Part shown: positions 34,773-45,539 of the stretch, in pieces
Layout: each line of letters opens with the position of its first letter
Numbering within the stretch: position 1 is the stretch's first letter
Origin: Albugo candida
Taxonomy: Eukaryota > Oomycota > Peronosporomycetes > Albuginales > Albuginaceae
NCBI GenBank assembly: GCA_905220665.1
Contig: CAJNAR010000174.1
Span: forward strand, 1-64,000
Reading direction: 5' to 3'
DNA: 64,000 nucleotides
The notes under the pieces: model-generated
Told to the model about the DNA's origin: nothing
The model's database searches: none
The model's input: the letters and a program-made list of their open reading frames with translations, nothing else
Program-made: the position numbers and the translations under genes

Positions 34773-37700
34773 TTGCCGGTCCACTTCAGCGTGAATGCTA
34801 AGGGCTCCTCGATTATTCCAACGTGGAACAATATCTCAGCACTCACGGTGAATGTTAATGGAATTCATAAAAATGGTCATCTTTTTATCGACCACATCCT
34901 ATCACAACACTCCATTTGTTGTGTTCAAGAAACCAAGTTTCACGATCACAACCAACTGGACTCATTTCAGTTTTTATTATCCTCAAAAATGCAGCACAAA
35001 ATGTTTGTCAATGATCACAACAGTGCTTTTCTCCATCCGACTCAAAACCGCAGTGGCGGCGTCATGACAATCCTTCGTTCGGACTTTCCCGGTTATACAA
35101 CAGCTGAAGAACTCACCGATCGAAGCATTCGAAATCGTTATTTGGTTCTGCGTCTTCTCATTCACGATGCACCGGTGTATATTCACAATGTATATGCACC
35201 GGTCAAGGCCGAGGAACGAGTGAGTTTTTATGAGTTATTGCTTTCCAACACTTTCGAATCGACCGCATCACATATCGTATTTGGTGATTTCAACACACCA
35301 CTCGATCCAGCTATCGATGCTTCGAGTGGAACAATTCGACACGAACCAAGTCGATTAGCGTGTTTGGAATGGCTTTCACAGTTGGGTGTGGTAGACGCTT
35401 GGCGAATCCAGCATCCGACTGAAAAAGTATTTACAGGACCATTACCGCGCAAGAATCGACTTGATTATATCTGCATGTCGGAAGAGCTATTCAATATGGT
35501 ATACAAAACCTCTGAGTATTTTCGTCCACGACATGCGGGAGATCATCTGGCACAAAAAGTAACTTTTGCAAATCCAACTCAATCACCCGGTCGAGGATAT
35601 TGGAAATGCTCATTACGACTATTTGAATATCCTAAAGTTGTCGAAGCTATCAAATTGGAAGCGAATTTGGTGCTCAACCAGTTACGGACAACTTCGAATC
35701 CCGGTAAAATGTGGGAAAGTTGGAAGACGAAAATCAAGAAACAGCTTCAAGGAATCGAAAAAAAGGTTGCACAAGATAGCCGACGTGATGTTGAGTCTAG
35801 CCAGCGTGTTTTGGAAGTCGCAGCAGCTCGATATCGCATCCACGACACCAATGAGTCACGGTACTTTTACGAATCGAGTCTCGAACAATTTCGACTTTCA
35901 GTCGAAAACAACGCGAAATACAACCAAGATGAAAGCTTCGACCATCACGTGAAGCATATGGAGAACTCTTCAAAGCATTTTTTTCGCCCTCCGGATAGTT
36001 CTTGTCGTCGCGTGCCGATCGAAAATGTTACAAAAAAATGTGGTACCGTGACATCGAACCCGAGGGAGATTATTGACGAATTCAGAGATCATTGGGGTGG
36101 TGTCATGGGCTCTGTTTATAGCTCAGAGACCGACTCAAATGTTCCAAGTGACAGAAAGCAAAAAAAGTTACTCGATTCGATTCAAGTTTCACTTGCCTCA
36201 GCAGAGCAAGACCGTCTCTCCACTCGGTTAAGTACGACCGAGATGGCGGAAGCGATCAAGCACATGCGGAGTAGTTCTTCTCCAGGTATGGATGGACTAC
36301 CAGCTGCATTTTATCAGCTTGATCCGGAAACGTTTGGCGAGTGTCTGAAGATCGTGTTCGAATATCAACTGGAAAGAGGAATTTTACTTCGATCACAACG
36401 TCACTCGGCAATCACACTTTTATACAAAAAAGGATCACGAGGTGATCCTGGCAACTATCGACCGATCGCACTACTTTGCGTCGATGTAAAAGTACTTTCA
36501 AAAGTGTTGGCGTATCGATTGCAACGTTTTTTGCCGAAATTGATCCATCAAGATCAAAAAGCATTCGTGCGAGGAAGGTCAATGCATCACCATATTCGAC
36601 ATCTGACCGACATACAAGACTTGGTCACTCATCGTGGGGAGGAAGCTTATGCGACTTTTCTCGACTTTGAGAAAGCTTATGATCGAGTCAATTGGACGTA
36701 CATGTTTCGCGTTTTGGAAAAGATGGGCGTTGGAAAAAGTTTTATCGACTGGGTTCGTCTTTTGTACAATAACACAAAGGCGCAGTTGCTGATTAATGGA
36801 AATATCACACCATCTATTACACCACAACGTGGAGTGAAACAAGGTGATCCTCTCTCAGCATTACTTTTTCTGATGACGATCGAACCTTTGGGAAATTTAC
36901 TTCGACAGCATGAAGAACATGGCATTGGGATTAATAGCACGACGGTCGCAACTGGATTATTTTTTGCGGACGATTCGACATTGCTTTCAGAGACACCAAA
37001 TGGTGTTTTGACGCAACTTGAACTCGTCCAAGTCTATTGCGATGGATCGGGTGCGAAACTCAACTTGAGTAAATCATCCTTGCTCTCGTTGAATCGGACC
37101 AAGCCATGTCCACGTATTCCCAATTTGACCATAATGGGTTCGGAGGATTCGGTCAAGTATTTGGGTATTCCGTTCGGCCAGAAACCAACTCACTCGATGG
37201 TTATTTCAACTCTCGACAAGCGTTTTTACGATGGGTTTGGTGTATGGTTTCGAACAGCAAGAACTGTTCGTGGTCGACTACTGGTTGCGCAGACGATGAT
37301 TTTATCACGTTTGTGGCATTACACGATGCACGTAGACATACCAGCAGCGACAATTCGACAGTGGCAATCGATGTTAAATCGATTTGTGCTTGGTCGGAAA
37401 CACAAAAAAGATTCAAAACATGTTCACCTACTCAGCAAAGAGTTTTTATATCTTCGCCGACAAGATGGTGGACTACAAGTTCCTTTTTTGTTGGGACAAC
37501 TAAAGCTACAACGTATTCAATTCCTTCAGCAGTTCGCATCCGATGCGTCAACAATTCTTCCTGCGAATTGGACAACAGCTTCGACGGAATTATTACAACT
37601 TATTCAACCTCCCTTTGGACCACACAAGCCGATGGATATATTCACCATCGCACCAAATCGACATGGAAAAATGGTTCAATGGGAGAGCATATCATCATGG

Positions 37701-38964
37701 TGGAAAAAAGCATTTAGAATGTGGCATCAGATGGATTGGAGCATTTCAATATCAGATTTAAATGTTTCACAACGCCGTCAGTACTACATGGAACAGCCGA
37801 TGTGGTTTCACTGCGACCAAAAATTACATTACGAAGCTGCTACTCGTCATCCGAGTACACACAACGTTTGGTACAATCTTGGCATGGTGGATGAACCACA
37901 TCGAACATTTCGAAAAACATTTGCTACACTTTTCGACGTTCGAAGTTTGCAAGACTTTTTTCGTGAAAGCGACACATGGCCAACGAAGGAAGATTTCGTC
38001 GCCAACTATTACAACGACGAAGAGCTGAACACGTCGGATATGTCTGAAGAAAAGTTGCTGAGTCGACTTTACAATGAAGTCACTCAGATTCTCCAGCGTA
38101 TCCACTTGACGATTGGTCTCATCACTTGGATTATACCAACCACAAGTGGCAGATCATTTTATGTGGGAGTAACAAGCACGGAAAAGAAACATTATATTCC
38201 ATCTATTCCACGCTCACAACTCTCACGAATCGTCTGGAACTTCCCGAACCAACCAAGAGTCATCCGATGTCGACACATTGGTCAACACGGGAGAGATCGG
38301 ACGCACTGGATTCAGAACGAATCCGAACTTTTATGGCTACATCACGGCATCTTCGAAAACGTGTATTACCAATTTTTGGGGATTTACAGTTTCGTCTCGC
38401 CTTTCGGATGTTGCCAGTTCGATCTCGTTTCTGGTTCTTGAAGGATATTCAGCCCGACATTATATTGTGCACGCAGACTTCGTGTGGGGCAGTGGAATCC
38501 GATCAACATCTCTTTCTCGAGTGCGACCACACGCACAGTTATGGAGAGAGTTACTTCCTAGTTGGGATCAGTTTTTCTCCTTTCGACCACGTTGGACGCA
38601 TATTGCATGTGCAATCGTACCAACACTACGGTCGGATTGGAAAGAATATTTAGCAATTATATCGGATTTGTGGCTTGCATTGCAAGCGGTGACACTGCAC
38701 TTCGTCTGGACAGATCGGAATCGTCGTTTGTTCGATCATCGATCAGCAACTCCGACAGTTCCAGCACTTTCCGTGATCTACACCACGTTTAGTGCGCACG
38801 TTCGGTACTTTCGGAGACAGTGTTACGACCACGAGGAACGCATTCGGCTTGCAAAGGTACTGGATCAACTCGCAACGCAAGGATCATTTGGCGGATTTTT
38901 CAGAAGTCGAAGATCATTGCTGCGGGTACGGCACAGGCGAGTGGAACGGCAAGAGCAACTCTGA
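34773..38964 (+). pseudogene. LINE ORF2: APE endonuclease, reverse transcriptase, zinc finger
   Basis: 1222 codons are open to 38441. The APE-type endonuclease spans residues about 20-255: ALTVNVNGI, CCVQETKFHD, FGDFNTPLD (about residue 170), RLDYI and AGDHLA. The RT spans about 470-790: SSSPGMDGLPAAFY, NYRPIALL, FLDFEKAYDRVNW, GVKQGDPLSALLF and the catalytic LFFADDSTLL (about residue 731). The ORF2 C-terminus continues in other frames. CTQTSCGAVESDQHLFLECD (about 38467-38530), an RT-associated zinc-binding motif, is in a second frame, and LHFVWTDRNRR to QEQL (38690-38964) is in a third, so two shifts occur between about 38340 and 38550. The first Met in frame is about residue 72, inside the endonuclease, so the true start must be non-ATG, shifted, or coupled to ORF1. 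Confidence 0.88.
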
Positions 38965-39286
38965 TCCTAGTCCTAGTTGGCTGGTTCTACTCACCGTAGT
39001 GTGGCGCACGCCAATTTGCAAACCACGGTACTTTTGGACCATTTTTACAACTTAACAACCTTTTCACCTTTACAGCCTTTACAAGCTGGACCCAGTCTCG
39101 TATTAAGGGTGCTGAGGCTACTACGATACGAGATTATCACCGAGACGACGTTTTATCATCTCTCACAGGTAATTCACGAAACGTTTTTTATATGTATATA
39201 TGTTATTTAAGATAGCCTAGGCAACTAGAGAAGTCAGTTTGTCTAATTCTAGTAATATAGACACCTTCAACTGTAATGAGTTCACA

Positions 39287-40415
39287 TTATTCTGAAAACG
39301 CAGATAAAGATTTTTTAAGTGCGATTGCATGAATTTGCTGATAAAACAATCCATTTATTAAGAGCGTAGCGGCAAAGAACAAAATTGAGATTTTCAAACA
39401 ACTTGATGGAGTAGATATTTGACCATCAAAACCCGAGCCTATATCGTCTGGTTCTAGAAACATCCTTCAATGGTGTTATGTCAATCTCAAACTACAACTT
39501 TTCAAATCCGACCTTCTTACAGTTTTTTAATGAGCTCGGCACCTTTTTACCTTTGCTTTCTCTGCTTGCTCTTAACAAGGCCTCGCATGTAATGCAGAAG
39601 ATGATGTGCTGAAATCAGATTGAATCAAAGAATGAGAACTGGAACCATTATAGCTCCTTGACAACCTCTCTATATCTCATGTAGGTCTAATGTCAAGTGT
39701 GCTACTTCCGAATATTCAGAGCCACAATAGGATGGCAATGGCTTTGCACGAATGCAAGACACCAAAGCGCTCCTGAAGAGTTAGTGATTAATTGTCACTA
39801 GATATCGACACATAATAGCTCATGTCACTTCGTGGCACGTTCTCTGCGAGTAATCGGTGTATTCTCAATCAACATTTGAATAGAGGCTGAACGTGACACG
39901 CGCAGTATATAGCGACTAATGAGAGCATATCTAAGCACTTGATGATTCTGAATAACCTGGTAAAGTCGAAAATCAATAAGAATCGATTATAATAGACTTG
40001 ATACTTCGAAAAATGTACAAGTTTTGTTATGATGGCAGCACCATATAAACTTTACCTCAGCGGTAAGAGCCTATCTCCTTAAACTTTTTTAGACAAATTG
40101 AATTTTTCTAAATGCCAAGGTTTTTTTAGAAAATAGACACACACACAAATGTTTCATGATGCCGCAATCCTCTAGCCTTATGAGTTGTCAAATGTATGCG
40201 CGTGCGCAATGAAAGAAGCACACTTGAAGCATCATATTACACTTTTGAAAGTTTCTTCCATGAAGACATACAATATCATCCTGGTTGTCCTGCATATGCT
40301 GTGTCGTTCAGGGACACGGGGCTTTGATACACATGCCATGGAGCCCAGATTTCGGGTGCTACATGTTACCATGCTTCCAAACCGACGTGTATGAATCGAA
40401 GGTACTGACACCAGC
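39287..40415. other. Block S1, unit II copy, distal part
   Basis: It continues the S1 block after the LINE insertion. It matches 15134-16215 (for example GTCTGGTTCTAGAAAC at 15287 and 39448, and GACTTGATxCTTCGAAAA at 15820 and 39995) up to GACCGACGTGTATGAATC at 40382-40399. No gene is seen. Similarity stops at about 40415. Confidence 0.75.
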
Positions 40416-43400
40416 TCTTTATGGCGTCAGGTGCAGAAGGGAGACTACATTCATTTCGCGTTTCCCGCTTCTGTCGCACAGTCTTTCGTATGTGTATGCC
40501 TGCACTTCTGGGACGAGCCCCCTGTTAGCGTACACCTGGAGTACTTCGCATCCCTGAATCTTGAGCTCGATGGAGATGAGATGCATGTGTCGATTATGAC
40601 AGAGAAACGCTGTGAGGATGAAGCTGAGGCAAACATTCGTCTTAACACGTTGTCCAAGTTTATTCTGGACAAATTGGCGCGTGCGTTCAGGGAGTCAGGC
40701 TTTGACGGCTCTGCCCTTGACGCCAGGTGCGTCGGCTTTATGACGCTGCCGACACTAAATGCAGATCGAGATGCAGACCGCGTGCAGATGAAACCGATTT
40801 ACCACCTTTTCTGTTTCAATCTTGCGCAGTGTATCGGGCTCTCGTCACACCATTGCAGCAGGAGATTAAGGATGGAGACTTTCGTGCAGAAATGCACTGA
40901 CAGCGTTCACGACTTGACGAAGAGTCACATACGCGTCTCCAACAGGCTTTACCGTGGGTCGGCACCTCAGGCACTTCTTGTTCCAGACGGTAACTACTCA
41001 TCGTAGGACGGTGGCTACCTGGACCAGACATACTGTGTCTAAGAGTTTAGGGCCCTGGTGTGTGGCTAGGGAGTACGGCTTTCCCGTCACTAAACTGTGC
41101 TCCTACGTGTCAGGTGCGAGCTCTCAGGCATTGATGGACATATAGAAGATGGGACCGGCTCGGAGACATACAGATTGCTTCTGTCGCTGCTAATGGGTAA
41201 GCATTCGTTCTTAGTCACGAGGAACGCAGCTGGAAGGTTCGACGTTACGTCGGGTAGTCTGACACGCAGCTAAGCGATTACCCCTCTCAGCCGACATATT
41301 CTCGCAATGCCTACTCGCTTTTAAGCTTGAATGCCACCTGTCAAGCATCAGTGGTTCTGAGACGGTTGTATCCGAGCTAGCGCACGCTCTGTTCTGCTCC
41401 ACGTACGTGGACCCGTACGCCGCAATTACTGACTCTCTGAACGTCAACTTTTCTCGAAGAAGCACTCTCCTGTCCTGCTCGCAGCCGCCTGCGATGAAAT
41501 TGACACGCTGGACCGACGACTCTCCCTTCACAACTACTCAGCCTACCTGGTCACCTGCCACGTTGCATGCCCCGTCGCGTTGATCATGAAAGGCAACTAT
41601 GCAAATCATCGGCTTCGCTTGCAAGCGAGGTTTCAAAACCAGAGGACGGAGAAGCAGTTGAGTTTGCCTACGAAGTCGAAGGAGATGAAGAGAGTTTGAA
41701 ACGTAAGGCTAGGGTTGCGTGAAGCTTCTCGAAAGCGGGCGTATTCCTTCAGGCTTGCAGAGGTACTTGATGGAACCTTCGCCGTTGATGCGTATTCAGG
41801 CCTTGAGGTAGGCTCGGTATGAAGGCATGTTGTGGGCTAAAGCCGAGTCAAAAAGGGAGGCACAGATGGTCATGACGATCAGCTCGTCGAACATGGTGTC
41901 AGGCCGATTGCGGCACAGGAGCCAATCGTTTAGAGCGAGTTCAGCGTCAGGGTGCACAGGCGGGTCGACTTACCCGTCTTGATGGTGTACATGATTCGCG
42001 ATGATCCGATGTGAGCTGAGACCGAAAACTTGACTACGAATGTTGTGTCTGAGACGTTACAGATATACTGTGCTACGGCGATCACCAATACGATGAGCCT
42101 GCATCAGATGCAGAGTCCCGTTGCTTCGTACGTATCTCGAACCGTCCGTCCTAGTCGACGAGTCGTCATAGACTTAGACAGCGTGTTCGGCAATGTGGAG
42201 TGCGAATGACGGGATGTCGCCTACATAATTCATCGTCGTGACAGGGATCGGCATGAGAATCGACATGGCTACACAACATGTGGGCGAGAGGTGTCAAATG
42301 TCTTCTCGTACGGCGTAGGATGGACTCTGAACGAAATGCCTGCTACGGTTCAGTTTCTCCTGCGCCTCGCACAGCGGAAACACCTGTCCTCTCAATAAGG
42401 CGCGTGCGTGTGCCAGCAAGCCCTCTAGCCTCGGTACTCTGCTGTCTCCTTGCCACATTCCAAGCCGCTAACATGGCCACGTTGTCAGCGCGTAGCACCC
42501 CTGATTCCTTCTCTCCATCTGTCTCTACCCAACCGGCCGGCGCGTGACCTGCTCCTCCTCTCGCACTCTGTTTGACTTCACATCTGCAAGGCTTATCCAC
42601 AAAGGCGCACACTTCAAGGCAGATGAAAGCAGAGTTCGAGTCATGCTTCCCGGGCCTGCCTAACAGATTACGACGCTAACGATGGTTGCCATTTTGCGAC
42701 ATGAGTGGAGGCATTACGGCCTATTAGAGAGGCGGTGCGAGCATGGGTTAACGGTTGATTCGCTTAACATGTCGTCGTAGAGAAGTGCTCTGACGTACTG
42801 CAGATCGTTCGGTGACCTGACAGCGATGTTAGGCTTGTAAAGGGGATAGTATTGCATGCTTGACAACGTAGACGTGTGCCTATCGTACATCTACTCGCGC
42901 TTCCTCTGCGACGCATTGTCAGACTCGCATCTGGCGCAGCAAGGACTGTCTGCCTTGTCGGCTGAACAGGTACCCGCACGAGACGCACCTGGATCATCGC
43001 GCAAGATCGCTTGGTGGAAGGCTGGAACGACGGTAGGGTTTTTTCAGTCAACGGTCATTGGGGTGCAGGGTGGTCTGCGTCAGGGCTGAAGGCACGTCGT
43101 GTTACTGCATCTCTTTCCAGTAGAGAAGTCTTTGTCGGTGGACATCCGTGAGCTAGCCGGCTACGCCACTTCATGGAGCTATCTCGTGCACGCTTCTGAG
43201 TCTTGACGCCTGTGAGACGTAAAGAGCTGCTAGGCGGCTACATCTAATCAAGCGTACTCCATGGTGTAGATGTGCTGCTCGGCATTGGAACAGGTTAGCA
43301 GTGTACCTTTTTCGGCGCTGGCCTTCTCACGAGATCCGACGTGGTCCCTGTCTTGCACACGCTCCTGCAGGACATTATTAACTGGTACGACGTCAGACAG

Positions 43401-45245
43401 AGAACGCATTATGTCGGATCGTTGGGAGCGCTGCTGGTAGTGCCGACTGTTCCCCCTATACTGTTGCGAACGACCTAGAGCCTCCGCGATCATTTAAAGG
43501 GAAGTGCCTCGGCTCGACTGAGCAGCATGCTGGTTGTCGTATCCTTTAGCAAGCTGAAAGCTTTCAAAGTGGACTCAGATGACGACGAAGAGACGACTCG
43601 TCTGGCCTCTACGTAGTCTTCTCGCCTAGAATGGTCAAAGTGCTTATGTTGGGACTGCTTCACCAGCACGTTCGGTTGGATGTCGAGCAGAGATGGGTAA
43701 GCTATCCGAATCCGTCGAGAGGGTTCAACGCCTGCGCCATCATGTGCTTCATGCTCTGTGCCCCACCTACAAATTCAACGGGACGTCGTTCACGTGAAAA
43801 GAGGACCGAGTGAACCTTTCAGCGGCTTTGGCGTCTTGCTGAGCGCATCTTCAAAATGTCCGTCGAGTCCCGTGTCATGATGGTGCTGCTGCCGAGTCAA
43901 ACGATGTATGGCTACTCGATGAGTCCCGATTTGCCTAGGCCCTGAGCCAGACGGTGAGGATGCAACGCTTCACGACTGTGAGAACGACTTCATGCAACGT
44001 CTGCAAAGTTATATCTACGCACATGCCTTCTCGCCGCCTGCTCACTCCACCACATCCGTCTACGTCCTGTCGCAGATATCCATCCCCAAAGTCATCACCC
44101 TCACCTCACTCTACAGCTGGTTGGTCAATCTCAGCCAGTCTAAAATACGTACGGTCATCACCGAGCTACGATTGCGCCACCCTACCGGGAGGTCGACAGC
44201 GACGTGGAGAGCGCGCGAAAAGTTCACGACTGCGATGGTGTGACGCCTGCTTTAGTTCTCACGCATGCGATCGCCGAGATACGCACGATATCGACGCTGG
44301 TGAGAAAGATCTCGTTGATGCAGGAGCGCACCATGGAGAAGTTGGGCGATCCATGGCCGGGACGCGGGACATTCAGTTTCTTTTGGCAGATGCAATCTCG
44401 TTGAAGATACGTCGTAGTTCACCTTTTCTCTTGGAGGCCAGCACGCTAAATTCCAGGGCAAGAAGGAAGGTATTGCAGGAAGGCCACAGCTTACGTCTGG
44501 GAGGTGTGTGCCCGACTTCGTCTCGACTGCGGGAACGGAAAAATCTGTCTGCGGTGATACGTCGACGAGGTGATGAGATACACGCAGAACATGCAGCTCT
44601 TCTCCGCGATGATCATCGGCCTGTTTACCTGCATGAGGGATGACTTCGAGTGCGTAGAGTGCAGGAGCTACCAATCAGGCTTGTAGGGGTGATTTAACGC
44701 GCTTGCACGGGCTCTGTCTATCCTCGCAGAGGATAGGAAGCCGCCCATTCCTATCCTAAGGGTGCTGCAAAAACCCTTCCAGATGCAAGCCTTTTCAGCG
44801 CACAAGAAAGTCATCAGTCCTGCTTATCGATGGACAAGCGCAGAATACTGTCCACGACTACCGTTCCCGGTCCGACATCTTTCGCTCTCTCTGCGACCTA
44901 GTTGCCGCGCCAAAGCCCTATCCAGAGTGCGTCTGTCGCCCTGGCCCCAAATGAATCTGTCCGATTGCGCACTCTCGCACCGACGAATGCGGCAGACTGC
45001 TTCTCGACGTAGGCGCGATAGGACCAGTCGCTGACGAGGTGTCGCTTGGTAAGCTGAACGTCAACGCATACAAGTTGCACGGGCCACTCAGAACATCGGT
45101 CGTGCGAGCAGATTACTCGGTGGAGCAGGCGATCAGTGAACTGTCGGAGGAGCAGAAGTTAAAGATGCGTAGCGGTCCGCCTAAGGCGACGTCGAATTCT
45201 GAGCGGTTAGGCGGGAAAAACGGGACATCACCGGTTCACACTAAA
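40416..45245 (+). other. GC-rich foreign-looking block with many broken coding stretches
   Basis: This block matches nothing else in the window. Base composition changes sharply: one sample line (42901-42960) is 58% G+C against 27% just before the block (39301-39360). It is full of open plus-strand stretches without ATG, in changing frames and separated by single stops. The best are 40431-41006 (191 codons), 41140-41275, 41290-41580, 41590-41815, 42005-42210, 42668-42750, 43000-43160, 43800-44250, 44540-44690 and 44835-45235. Three short pieces in the same frame, TDYDANDGCHF (42663-42695), NGHWGAGWSAS (43050-43082) and HGVDVLLG (43260-43283), recall motifs A, B and C of viral RNA-dependent RNA polymerases. 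VSLGKLNVNAYKLHGP near 45040 recalls a jelly-roll capsid strand pair. These are weak resemblances. It could be a decayed integrated RNA-virus sequence, another mobile element, or host genes brought from elsewhere. Confidence 0.45.
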
Positions 45246-45539
45246 TTCGGTACTATCGAAGATAGTGTAACAATCAAGACGAAAGCAATCGTCATGCTCA
45301 AGTGCTGGTTCAACTCACAACGCTAAGATTATCCGGTGGATCTTCAGAAGTCGAAGATCATTACTGCGGGCACGACATAGGAAAGTCGAAATGCAATTGC
45401 AGCTCCCATCCTAGTCTTAGTTGGATGCTGCATTCAGGCAGGTGTGGTGAGCAACAGCTTTGGCCATTTCAGAACCTTTATAGCATTTACACACTCGACA
45501 CATGCTCTTGTTTTGGTGGTTTGAGTCTACCACACTGTA

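Larger units (their letters stand above)
32206..39271 (+). mobile_element. Nearly full-length L1-like LINE (about 7.07 kb)
   Basis: This non-LTR retrotransposon lies between a perfect 15-bp target duplication. It has a 5' UTR of about 90 bp, ORF1, ORF2 with APE endonuclease and reverse transcriptase, a C-terminal zinc-finger region and a 3' UTR ending AGTAATATAGACACCTTCAAC without a long A-tail. It is the youngest-looking LINE in the window, with long open frames, but has a 1-nt deletion in ORF1 and at least two shifts near the end of ORF2, so it is probably inactive. At least four other fragments of the family are present. Confidence 0.93.
32191..39286. repeat. 15-bp target site duplication flanking the LINE
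   Basis: TGTAATGAGTTCACA occurs at 32191-32205 and again at 39272-39286, directly bordering the LINE. The same site without an insertion is preserved in unit I (TGTAGTGAGATCACA at about 15119-15133), followed by the same downstream sequence ATTCTGAAxACGCAG. This defines both LINE ends. Confidence 0.92.

Noticed and set aside
42343..42612. Minus frames in the GC-rich block
   Set aside because: Minus frames here are fewer and shorter than plus ones, and the coding-like stretches all read on plus. Taken as shadows.
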